Assembly (NCBI GenBank): GCA_050693165.1
Contig: JBOGVX010000231.1
Span: forward strand, 1 to 38,729
Origin: CAZKFH01 sp050693165
GTDB lineage: Bacteria > Actinomycetota > UBA4738 > CALAEC01
DNA: 38,729 nucleotides
Direction: 5' to 3'
Positions 27,492 through 34,324 of this stretch are shown here, in pieces. The translations under genes were made by a program, and so were the position numbers. Numbering within the stretch: position 1 is the stretch's first letter; each line of letters begins with the position of its first letter. A model generated the notes under the pieces. The model had not been told where the DNA came from. It did not search any database and worked only from the letters and a program-made list of their open reading frames with translations.

Positions 27492-28661
27492 TCAGGACCT
27501 GAATCGGGTCTCGGGGAGGCCGAGATCGCGAGCGAACAGCACGCGCTGGATCTCGCTGGTTCCTTCCCCGATCTCGAGGACCTTCGAGTCGCGGTAGTAG
27601 CGCGCGACAGGGAACTCCTCGGTGAATCCGTACCCGCCGTGGACCTGGACGGCCTCTCGCGCGGACGTGACCGCGCACTCGGTCGCGTAGAGCTTCGCCA
27701 GCGATGCCTCGGCCTTGTAGGGCCTCCCCTGATCCCGGAGCCATGCGGCCTTGTAGACAGCGAGCCGCGAGGTCTCGAGGCGCACCTTCATGTCGGCGAT
27801 CTTGAACTGAAGGCCCTGGAACGCCCCGATGGGCTTGCCGAACGCCTCGCGCTCCTTCGAGTACTTGACGCTCTCGTCCACGCAGCCCTGCTGCAGGCCG
27901 ACCGCCAGCGCGGCGATGGCGACGCGGCCGTCGTCGAGCGTCTTGAGGAACTGCGCGAAGCCGCTGCCACGCTCGCCGAGCATGTTCCCTTCGGGCACGC
28001 GAACGTCGTCGAACGCGAGCTCGTGAGTATCCGAGGCTCTCCAGCCGAGCTTGCGGTAGTGCGGCCCGACCGTGAAGCCCGGCGTGTCGCTCGGGACGAG
28101 GATCGCGGAGATCTCCGGCGAGCCATCCTCGTGCTCACCGGTGCGAGCCGTGATCGTGCACACTTTCGAGATGTCGGTTCCGGAGTTCGTGATGAAGGCC
28201 TTGGAGCCGTTGATGACCCACTCGCCCCCGTCGAGCTTCGCCGTCGTCTTGATCGACTCCGCATCGGAACCGCCGGCAGGCTCGGTTAGACCGAACGAGC
28301 CGAGGATCTCGCCCCGGGCCATCGGCACGAGCCACTGCTGCTTCTGCTCCTCGGTGCCGTTGTAGAAGACGGGGTTCGCACCGAGCCCCACGCCCGCCTC
28401 GAGGGTGATCGCTATCGAGGAGTCGATGCGCGCTAGCTCCTCGATCGCGAGACACAGCGTGGTGAGGTCGGCGCCCTGTCCGCCGTACTCCTCGGGGAAC
28501 GGGATGCCAAAGAGTCCGAGCTCCCCCATCTGCTTGACGATGTCGAGGGGCAGCTCCTCGGCCTTGTCCATCTCCTCGCAGCGAGGGGCGACTACCTCCT
28601 CGGCGAACTCCCGGACGGCCTTGCGGAACTGATCCTGCTCGGGCGTGAAGTCGAAGTCCAT
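27492..28661 (-). CDS. Acyl-CoA dehydrogenase
   Basis: FAD enzyme forming the alpha-beta double bond of an acyl-CoA. 389 residues, the normal short-chain/branched-chain size. Visible: EYGGQGADLTTLCLAIEELA (N-domain), FGLTEPAGGSDAESIKT (FAD/substrate loop), INGSKAFITNSG, and the C-terminal VHGGYGFTEEFPVARYYRD and IGEGTSEIQR with catalytic Glu E366. Shorter than the ~550-residue methylsuccinyl-CoA dehydrogenases of proteobacteria, so a role in the ethylmalonyl-CoA pathway is possible but unproven. The substrate may instead belong to the adjacent thiolase/DUF35 operon. ATG 28661 follows TATTTT by ten bases, with an inverted repeat 40 bases further up. Confidence 0.9.
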   Translation of the reverse strand: MDFDFTPEQDQFRKAVREFAEEVVAPRCEEMDKAEELPLDIVKQMGELGLFGIPFPEEYGGQGADLTTLCLAIEELARIDSSIAITLEAGVGLGANPVFYNGTEEQKQQWLVPMARGEILGSFGLTEPAGGSDAESIKTTAKLDGGEWVINGSKAFITNSGTDISKVCTITARTGEHEDGSPEISAILVPSDTPGFTVGPHYRKLGWRASDTHELAFDDVRVPEGNMLGERGSGFAQFLKTLDDGRVAIAALAVGLQQGCVDESVKYSKEREAFGKPIGAFQGLQFKIADMKVRLETSRLAVYKAAWLRDQGRPYKAEASLAKLYATECAVTSAREAVQVHGGYGFTEEFPVARYYRDSKVLEIGEGTSEIQRVLFARDLGLPETRFRS

Positions 28662-28671
28662 CGGTAGGCCA

Positions 28672-28677
28672 AAAATA
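28672..28677 (-). promoter_or_regulatory. -10 box of the acyl-CoA dehydrogenase gene
   Basis: TATTTT on the minus strand, ten bases before ATG 28661, in an unusually AT-rich patch for this window. No Shine-Dalgarno is seen. It indicates the dehydrogenase can be transcribed apart from the DUF35 operon. Confidence 0.35.
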
Positions 28678-28716
28678 CCGCAATCCCCGGCTCCTCCCCA
28701 TCCAGGGCACGCGCAC

Positions 28717-28738
28717 GAATTAGCAGAGATGCTAATTC
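28717..28738. promoter_or_regulatory. Perfect 9-bp inverted repeat, candidate operator
   Basis: GAATTAGCA-gaga-TGCTAATTC, in the 152-bp gap between the DUF35 operon and the dehydrogenase. The 22-bp length, AT-rich ends and short centre are typical of TetR- or GntR-family operators for fatty-acid genes. It lies 76 bp after the last stop of the DUF35 operon and 40 bp before the dehydrogenase -10. No poly-U follows on the minus strand, so it is unlikely to be a terminator. Confidence 0.5.
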
Positions 28739-28813
28739 TTGCGAGTGAGGACATGGGTCCCGCCGTCACGAGTCAACGAATCCGCTTACTTCAGAGAGGG
28801 TGAAAGCGCGGGG

Positions 28814-29281
28814 TCAGTCGGCGGGGGTGAAGCCTCTCAGGTCGAGGATCGAGCCGGTGCGCTTGCCCTTCGGGTGGAACGCGGGCTTGACGCGCTGGCC
28901 GATCATCAGGTGGTCCGAGTCCACGAGGAAGTGGAGCAGGACCGTGTCGGCGCCGTCGAGCCTGACGAGGGCGACGGTGACGGGCTCATCCAGGACCTCT
29001 CCTTCTAGCCCGGTGTAGCCGACGGAGAAGGACTCGACGGTGCCCTCGGAACCGACCTCGACGTCGGCCTCCAGAGGACCATCGAAGCAGCGTTCGCAGA
29101 ACAGGCGCGGCGGGCAGTAGGTGATCCCACAGCTGCCGCACCTCGAGGCCACGAACTTGGCCTGGTCGCGCAGGGCCTTGAAGAACACCTCACCGGCAAC
29201 GCCGGGCGTGTACCTGTGCCGGATCGGCACCTGTCCCTCGACGAGGATGACGTCTTTCGGATCGGAGATCTTCTCGAACAT
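28814..29281 (-). CDS. DUF35 protein (zinc ribbon plus OB fold), second copy
   Basis: 155 residues. A helical N-terminus precedes a rubredoxin-like zinc ribbon, C48-x2-C51 and C62-x2-C65 (SRCGSCGITY, RLFCERCF), then an OB-fold with GTVESFSVGYTG and a late KRTGSILDLRGF. Known DUF35 proteins (ChsH2, BbsA, the archaeal thiolase/HMG-CoA synthase partner) bind acyl-CoA and form complexes with thiolase-fold enzymes. It is the last gene of the five-gene operon and starts on the base after the stop of the first DUF35 gene (TAGATG). Confidence 0.85.
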   Translation of the reverse strand: MFEKISDPKDVILVEGQVPIRHRYTPGVAGEVFFKALRDQAKFVASRCGSCGITYCPPRLFCERCFDGPLEADVEVGSEGTVESFSVGYTGLEGEVLDEPVTVALVRLDGADTVLLHFLVDSDHLMIGQRVKPAFHPKGKRTGSILDLRGFTPAD

Positions 29282-29932
29282 CTAGGCCCCTCCCACCGAG
29301 GACCTGCGCCTGGTCGCGGACGTCTTCTTGCGTCCCGTAGCGCTCTTGGCGCCCTTGCGCGCGGAGGCGTCACGCGGCCGGAAGTACTGAATGTCGAGGA
29401 TCGAGCCCTCGCGCTCCCCCTCGGGCTTCCAAACCGCCTCGACCTCGAGCCCCACGCGGACGTCGTCCGGCCGGACCTCTCCGAGCTTGTGCATGAACCC
29501 CATGCCGGGCGTCGCGCCGTCGATGTCGAGCACGAACGGGATCTCCGGGTCCTTGAGAGGAACCATGTCCCAGCGGATGTAGCAGATGGAGAAGGTGTTC
29601 ACGGTGCCGGTGTCCTCGACCTCGATCCAGCGGTCGGTGGGTCGGAAGCACTCCTCGCAGAACATCCGGGGCGGCACGAGTATGCGGCGGCAATTCCTGC
29701 ACTCCCTGCCGAGGATCACGCCGCGCTTCAGGCCCCGGAGGTACTCGCCGACCGCGATGCCCGCGTCCCACGCGTAACGGGCGTCGACGGCGAAGTCGAC
29801 GGCGCCCACAGCCTCACGGAACTCCTTCTCGCGCAGATACCGAGGTCCCAGGAAGCTCGTCGGGGGTGAGGGGACCTCGACCGAACGGAGCTTGCCCGTG
29901 CCTCGCGTCTTGTTGCGCCTTGCCGGAGTCAC
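29282..29932 (-). CDS. DUF35 protein (zinc ribbon plus OB fold), first copy
   Basis: 216 residues. N-terminal extension (1-70), then the zinc ribbon C78-x2-C81 and C92-x2-C95 (GRECRNCRRI, RMFCEECFRP), then an OB-fold (GTVNTFSICYIRWD, EREGSILDIQYF). The C-terminus has a Lys/Arg-rich tail not found in the other copy. The GTG start overlaps the stop of the thiolase-fold gene by four bases (GTGA), the sort of coupling expected of subunits of one complex. It is likely the obligate partner of one of the two thiolase-fold proteins. Confidence 0.85.
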   Translation of the reverse strand: MTPARRNKTRGTGKLRSVEVPSPPTSFLGPRYLREKEFREAVGAVDFAVDARYAWDAGIAVGEYLRGLKRGVILGRECRNCRRILVPPRMFCEECFRPTDRWIEVEDTGTVNTFSICYIRWDMVPLKDPEIPFVLDIDGATPGMGFMHKLGEVRPDDVRVGLEVEAVWKPEGEREGSILDIQYFRPRDASARKGAKSATGRKKTSATRRRSSVGGA

Positions 29933-31092
29933 TTGCCCATCACCACCACGGTGCCGACCTGCATGAGGTCACCCCAGGCCTGCGCGACACCCTTGCGCGG
30001 GTCGCCCGGTACCTGGCGCTTGCCGGCCTGGCCCGAGAGCTGCCAGTAGAGCTCGGCGATCTTCATAAGCCCTGCGGCGGCGATCGGGTTCCCGACGCCT
30101 AGCAGCCCCCCCGACGGACACGACGGCAGATCGCCGTCACGGTTCAGCACCCCGTCCCGGGCGGCCTCCGGCGCCTTGCCCTTGTCGAACAGGAGCAGGC
30201 CCTCGAGGTGATGCAGCTCCTTGTAATCGAACGGGTCGTACGGCTCGGCGATGTGGATCTCCTTGCGTGGCTCGCGGATACCGGCCATCTCGTACGCCAT
30301 GCGCGCGGCGTACTCGACGTAACGCGGGTAGTAGAGGTCGCGGTTCGTCCAGTACGCGGTGTCGAGGTGCCAGCCGACGCCGTCGATCCACACAGGCTTG
30401 TCGGTGACGCGCTTGGCCACGTGCTCCGCGGTGAGTACCACTGCGACGGCGCCGTCGGTGACGGGAGATACGTCGAGGCGCTGCACCGGCCATGCGAGCA
30501 CCTCCGAAGCAAGGATGTCCTCGACCGTGATGTCGGCCTCGCCGAGCAGCGCTGCCGGATGGTCGGCGGCATTGCGCTTGTTCTTAACGGCCACCTGCGC
30601 GATGTCTCGCTTCTCCAGGCCGTGCACGGTCATGTACCGGTTCATCTCGAGCGCGAAGATCCAGAGCAGGTTCGGCCCGAGCGGACGCTCCAGGATGCTG
30701 TCGAAGATCGTTATGAACGCGCCCTGCGCGTGGGGCTGCGTCGAGGACATCTTCTCCTCGCACACGACGAGACACGTGTCGAACATCCCGCTGGCGATCA
30801 GGTACCAGCCGTGGATCGCCGCGAACACTCCCGTGCCGCCGCCGACGTAGGTCCGGAAGTACGGCTTGCCGAAGGCGCCCGCGCCGTCCGAGAGGTACTC
30901 GCCCTTCATGTGTACGCCGTCGAATGCGTCCGGGGCCGTGCCCATCGCCACGCAGTCGATGTCGTCGAGCGTCATCTCGGCAGAGTCGAGCGCCGCCTTC
31001 GCCGCCTGCCACGACAGCTCCTTGCCGGTCTCCTGGGCGCGCCGGACGAACTTCGTCATCCCCGCGCCGACGGCCGCCACTCGCTGGCCCAT
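29929..31092 (-). CDS. Thiolase-fold protein B (SCP2/Ltp2-like), lacking catalytic Cys and His
   Basis: 387 residues from MGQRVAAVGAGMTKF. The fold follows lipid-transfer/SCP-x thiolases, but the position of the nucleophilic Cys reads TYVGGGTGVFAA with no Cys, and the usual GHPxGATG loop is VGNPIAAAG with Asn for His. Claisen condensation or thiolysis is therefore not expected. Comparable proteins (Ltp1/Ltp2, BbsB-type) work as aldolases or on unusual acyl-CoAs with a DUF35 partner, which is the inference here. ATG 31092 overlaps the VOC stop as TGATG; an in-frame ATG nine bases earlier is possible. Confidence 0.85.
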   Translation of the reverse strand: MGQRVAAVGAGMTKFVRRAQETGKELSWQAAKAALDSAEMTLDDIDCVAMGTAPDAFDGVHMKGEYLSDGAGAFGKPYFRTYVGGGTGVFAAIHGWYLIASGMFDTCLVVCEEKMSSTQPHAQGAFITIFDSILERPLGPNLLWIFALEMNRYMTVHGLEKRDIAQVAVKNKRNAADHPAALLGEADITVEDILASEVLAWPVQRLDVSPVTDGAVAVVLTAEHVAKRVTDKPVWIDGVGWHLDTAYWTNRDLYYPRYVEYAARMAYEMAGIREPRKEIHIAEPYDPFDYKELHHLEGLLLFDKGKAPEAARDGVLNRDGDLPSCPSGGLLGVGNPIAAAGLMKIAELYWQLSGQAGKRQVPGDPRKGVAQAWGDLMQVGTVVVMGK

Positions 31093-31463
31093 CAGGCCCA
31101 CCCTCCATCGGTTTGCTGGTATTCGATGATCTGGAGCGTGTTGCCGTCGGGGTCTCTGAAAGTCGCATAGCGCGCCGACTCGCCGATCTCGCCGACGTGA
31201 TCGAGCTCGACCCCACGGCCTTCCAGCTCGGTCCTCGTCCTGTCGAGATCTTTCACCTCGAACGAGACGGTCGCGCCTCCCGTCTGCACGGGCCGGGCGT
31301 CGACGGCACCGTGGAGCGCGAAGTGGATCGCGCCGCCGTCGATCTCGGTCCAGTTCGAGCCCTCTCGCCGCTTGATGGTCAGACCCAGGGTTCCCTCATA
31401 GAACTTCACCGCCCGGTCCATGTCCGACACCCAGTAGTACACGTGGTCGATGGGCCCGAGCAT
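31092..31463 (-). CDS. VOC-family protein (glyoxalase/epimerase fold)
   Basis: 123 residues, one VOC unit pair: LGPIDHVYYWVSDMDRAVKF (2-21, H7 as metal ligand), YEGTLGLTIKRR, and FRDPDGNTLQIIEYQ with the late Glu ligand. The family includes methylmalonyl-CoA epimerase, glyoxalase I and ring-cleaving dioxygenases. Sandwiched between two thiolase-fold genes and coupled to both (TGATG at each end), it may epimerise the alpha-carbon of a branched acyl-CoA. The sequence alone does not decide. A start at 31601 is rejected since it lies inside the upstream gene. Confidence 0.75.
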   Translation of the reverse strand: MLGPIDHVYYWVSDMDRAVKFYEGTLGLTIKRREGSNWTEIDGGAIHFALHGAVDARPVQTGGATVSFEVKDLDRTRTELEGRGVELDHVGEIGESARYATFRDPDGNTLQIIEYQQTDGGWA

Positions 31464-32629
31464 CAGGCGGCCGCCTCGTCGCTCGCGTAGATGGCCACGG
31501 CCGCGGTCGTGGTGGGGATCCCGCGCCAGGACTGCGCCAGAGCGACCCCTGCGTCGCGTATCTGCCGCTCGCCGGCCTCGCCTCGGAGCTGAAGCACGCA
31601 CTCGAGCGTGCGCGCCAGGCCGTTCGCCTCGAACAGGTAGCCCTGGCCGAGCGATCCCCCGGACACGTTCACGGGCAGCTCACCCTCCTTGCCCCAGTAA
31701 CCGTCCTCGAGCATCCCGCCGGCCTCGCCGGGCCTGGCGAGCCGGAGGGCCTCGAGGTGCATCAGCTCGCGGTAGGAGTACGTGTCGTCTACCTCGGCGA
31801 AATCGATGTCCCGGGTCGGCGAACCGAGCCTGGCCATGTCGTACGCGCGATCGGCCGCCTGCCGCACGTAGTCCGCCTCTTCCCAGCTGCGGCTCTCGAG
31901 CGTCGGCGTTCCCGAGGACCATCCGGCGCCGACGACCCACACCGGGGCATCGGTCAGGTCCCGCGCGCGATCCGAGTCGGCGAGCACCAGCACCACGCAT
32001 CCGTCGGCGCGACTGGCGATGTCCAGGCCGCGCAGGGGCCACCACTTAGGGTCGGATGCCCCGACATCGGCGGCCGATACATCCGCGGGGTACGCGGCGA
32101 TCGGGTTGTCGAGCGCGTTCCGGCGGTTCTTCTCCACGACCCGGGCGCACTGCTCCTCGGAAGTGCCCGTCGCGTCCAGGTAGCGGTTCATCTCGAGCCC
32201 CGCGATGGCGATCGGCGGAACGTCGAGAGGCCGGTTGTAGACGGGGTCGAGCGCGAACTGATGGATGTGGTCGAGCGTGAGGATATCCGAGGCCTTGGAG
32301 TGGCCCTCCACGGCCACCACCGAGGCGTTCCCGGAGCGGATCAGCATCATGGCGGTGGCGATCCCGAACAGGCCATCCGCCGAGACCGTGTGGACCGGCC
32401 TAAGGGCGCCCCCGATCTGGTCGGGGACGTACTCGTCGAAGATCGAGGTCCCCTCCCACAGGTCCTCGGCCACGGTCACGAAGGAGTCCACGTCCCTGCG
32501 AGGGTTGATCCCGGCGTCGTCGTAGGCCCGTGTGGCGGCCTCGAAGGTGAGCTCCTTGTAGGAGAGCCCGGCGGTGATGGGCGCATAACCCGCGTGGCCC
32601 ACCCCGACGATAGCGACCCGGTCCCCCAT
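31463..32629 (-). CDS. Thiolase-fold protein A (SCP2/Ltp2-like), lacking catalytic Cys and His
   Basis: 388 residues from MGDRVAIVGVGHAGY. The second thiolase-fold protein of the operon and distinctly diverged from the other. The Cys position reads VHTVSADGLFGIA (no Cys) and the C-terminal loop GGSLGQGYLFEANG lacks the His of GHPxGATG. It probably forms a heteromer with a DUF35 protein or with the other thiolase-fold protein. First gene of the operon: TAGACT ends ten bases before ATG 32629 and a possible terminator of the preceding gene lies just upstream. The longer in-frame start at 32770 would run into the neighbouring gene. Confidence 0.83.
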   Translation of the reverse strand: MGDRVAIVGVGHAGYAPITAGLSYKELTFEAATRAYDDAGINPRRDVDSFVTVAEDLWEGTSIFDEYVPDQIGGALRPVHTVSADGLFGIATAMMLIRSGNASVVAVEGHSKASDILTLDHIHQFALDPVYNRPLDVPPIAIAGLEMNRYLDATGTSEEQCARVVEKNRRNALDNPIAAYPADVSAADVGASDPKWWPLRGLDIASRADGCVVLVLADSDRARDLTDAPVWVVGAGWSSGTPTLESRSWEEADYVRQAADRAYDMARLGSPTRDIDFAEVDDTYSYRELMHLEALRLARPGEAGGMLEDGYWGKEGELPVNVSGGSLGQGYLFEANGLARTLECVLQLRGEAGERQIRDAGVALAQSWRGIPTTTAAVAIYASDEAAA

Positions 32630-32639
32630 GAGCGCGCGG

Positions 32640-32645
32640 AGTCTA
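32640..32645 (-). promoter_or_regulatory. -10 box of the thiolase/DUF35 operon
   Basis: TAGACT on the minus strand, ten bases before ATG 32629, the same hexamer as before pccB and the thioesterase gene. No Shine-Dalgarno in between. It marks the five genes down to 28814 as one unit. Confidence 0.45.
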
Positions 32646-32654
32646 GCAAAGGAG

Positions 32655-32680
32655 AAGGGGCGGCCCGCAGGCCTCACCTT
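32655..32680 (-). terminator. Possible terminator of the repeat-containing secreted protein gene
   Basis: On the minus strand AAGG-tga-GGCC-tgcg-GGCC-gcc-CCTT, followed by CTCCTTTTG. The stem has an internal 3x3 loop, so it is weak, but the position (19 bases after the stop at 32700 and before the operon promoter) fits. Confidence 0.4.
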
Positions 32681-32699
32681 CGATGAGCCCTGGTCCCGG

Positions 32700-33518
32700 C
32701 TAGCCGACCGAGGCGGGAACGGTGTAAGTGACGATCGCGCCGAAGATTCCCGTGTCGGTACCCATGTCACAGCTCAGCGAGTAGCCAAAGCCGCTGTTCG
32801 AGATCACCGCGTTTGCTCCGATGATCGCGCCGATGACCGTCACCGGGCCCGCGTCGGCCGTCGCTGCTGGCGGGGTGTTCACCGTGTCCTCGATCGTGAG
32901 CGGGATGGTCAGGTCGGTACGGGTCAAGGCACAGGCCATGACGTTACCGCCCCCAGCCGGGTCGTTCACGGTGAACGAGACCCCTGAGACTGTCGCGCCG
33001 TTCGGAAGGTCGATCGCGCAGCGGAACGTGTTAGCGACAGATGCGATCCGCTCCCCGGTGACAGTCGTGTAAGCGGACGTGCTCGATAGGGGGTCGAAGC
33101 CCGACCCCGGACAGCTTGCAGTTCCCGCGAGCGTCGACGTGCCCAGCAGGAACGCGGTGGAGTCGATGTTGTCGAGCTTGTCGGCGTCTGCTGCCTTGCC
33201 AGCGACGGGAAGGAACCCGGTCGAGTTGATGCCGTCCAGTAGGTTCGCATCAGCAGCCTTCCCGGCCGCCGAGAGAAAGCCCGTCGAGTCGACACCGTCC
33301 AGCAGGTTGGAATCCGAGGCCTTCTCGCTCGAGTTGATGAAACGGTTGTCCGCCTCCGACTCCGTGTAGAAGAAGTTGACGAGATGCTTATTGACCAGGT
33401 GGGTGACATTCCCCCTCGTGTGAGCCACCGCGGGGCCGCTCAACAGGCTTCCCGCGGCTATCCCCGCCAGGATCAGGACTGCCGCTCTCGCTCGCGCCGA
33501 AGTAACGAGTCTGCTCAT
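32700..33518 (-). CDS. Secreted protein with three 21-residue LDGxxSTxFL repeats
   Basis: 272 residues. Signal peptide about 8-31 (AAVLILAGIAAGSLL). Residues 32-62 (HLVNKHLVNFFYTESEADNR) resemble the helical stalk starts of actinobacterial surface proteins. Then three tandem 21-residue units, KA(A/S)D(A/S)(N/D)(L/K)LD(G/N)(V/I)(D/N)STGFL-type, and a C-terminal beta domain with two well-spaced Cys (SCPGSG, RCAIDLP, VMACAL). Such repeats occur in fibrous surface and tail-like proteins; a trimeric fibre is possible. No enzymatic motif. ATG 33518 is fixed by GGGAGG six bases upstream. Confidence 0.7.
   Translation of the reverse strand: MSRLVTSARARAAVLILAGIAAGSLLSGPAVAHTRGNVTHLVNKHLVNFFYTESEADNRFINSSEKASDSNLLDGVDSTGFLSAAGKAADANLLDGINSTGFLPVAGKAADADKLDNIDSTAFLLGTSTLAGTASCPGSGFDPLSSTSAYTTVTGERIASVANTFRCAIDLPNGATVSGVSFTVNDPAGGGNVMACALTRTDLTIPLTIEDTVNTPPAATADAGPVTVIGAIIGANAVISNSGFGYSLSCDMGTDTGIFGAIVTYTVPASVG
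33135..33323 (-). repeat. Three tandem 63-bp coding repeats
   Basis: Units at 33323-33261, 33260-33198 and 33197-33135 encode KASDSNLLDGVDSTGFLSAAG, KAADANLLDGINSTGFLPVAG and KAADADKLDNIDSTAFLLGTS shortened here to their pattern KA-x-D-x3-LD-x2-(D/N)ST-x-FL. Exact in-frame spacing means copy number can change without a frameshift. Confidence 0.75.
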
Positions 33519-33637
33519 ACCGAACCTCCCTTCGCCCGTCCAGGGGACGAGCATTGGCCATCTGGAGGCGACGCTAGACCCCTGAGGGAGAACCCACAAT
33601 GGTCATTTCGGACTAGTCAGTCCGCAGCCCGACATGA

Positions 33638-33667
33638 GAAAGGGACGGCCCGAAGGCCGCCCCTTTC
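33638..33667 (-). terminator. Intrinsic terminator with UUCG tetraloop
   Basis: GAAAGGG-a-CGGCC (33638-33650) pairs with GGCCG-c-CCCTTTC (33655-33667), 12 pairs and one mismatch. On the minus strand the loop is TTCG and the stem ends in CCCTTTCTC. It starts 18 bases after the stop at 33686 and precedes the next secreted protein gene. Confidence 0.7.
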
Positions 33668-33685
33668 GTCAGGAAGTGGACTTCC

Positions 33686-34231
33686 TCAGCGTGTAACGAC
33701 CGTGAAGTTCACCTCTGGCTTCGAAACATCCGGTGCCCATTCCGCGTCGGTCGTCTTGGCCGTTGACCCGGGGGTGAAGTTCCCGAATCCCGAACCGCCG
33801 CCGCAGACCACATAGACGCGGAAGGTGGTCCCCCCCGCGATGTTCTCCATGCCCACCGTCCAGCCGGTGCTTCCGGCTCCTGGGGTCGCGCCGTTGGAGG
33901 GATATGTGTCCTCCATCTCCCAGTTCTCCGTAAGCGGGCTGTTGCTGGAAGCGCCGCCACCGGTAGCCACCCCTCCGGCCGGGCAGGCGATCGAAGCGAG
34001 CGAGAAGCCACCGGGCGGGACCGCGATCGGGTCGGACCGGGTCGTGATGATGGGCTGCTGCAGGAACAGTCCGAACGTCTGGTTGAACGCCTGGTTGACC
34101 TTCTGCTTCACGTAGCTGGTCGTCGCCAATCTCACGGCCAGAGCCGGGGACAAAAGCGCTACGGCCATCATGGTACCGGCGATGCCGATGACCACGGCTC
34201 CGCGTACCCAGCCCCTCTCGGAAGCCTTCAT
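33686..34231 (-). CDS. Small secreted protein of unknown function
   Basis: 181 residues. The signal peptide (GAVVIGIAGTMMAVALL) is followed by an amphipathic helix (LATTSYVKQKVNQAFNQTF) and a Gly/Ser-rich beta domain (IACPAGGVATGGGASSN, STGWTVGMENIAGGTTFRVY, VCGGGSGFGN), with two Cys that may pair. It resembles other small surface proteins in the window in layout, not in sequence. ATG 34231 follows GAGGAGGAAGG; an upstream in-frame ATG at 34282 adds a charged stretch ahead of the signal peptide and is rejected. The function is unknown. Confidence 0.65.
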   Translation of the reverse strand: MKASERGWVRGAVVIGIAGTMMAVALLSPALAVRLATTSYVKQKVNQAFNQTFGLFLQQPIITTRSDPIAVPPGGFSLASIACPAGGVATGGGASSNSPLTENWEMEDTYPSNGATPGAGSTGWTVGMENIAGGTTFRVYVVCGGGSGFGNFTPGSTAKTTDAEWAPDVSKPEVNFTVVTR

Positions 34232-34324
34232 GGACCTTCCTCCTCTCGTAGCCCGCCCGGGCACAGGGGGGGATGGTTTCACGCGCCAGAAATCTCTGTC
34301 AAACCGGTCGAGGCTCGGGGCGCG

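Noticed and set aside
33135..33323. CRISPR-like short tandem repeats
   Set aside because: The 63-bp units have no spacers, vary at codon third positions and are in frame within a secreted protein.
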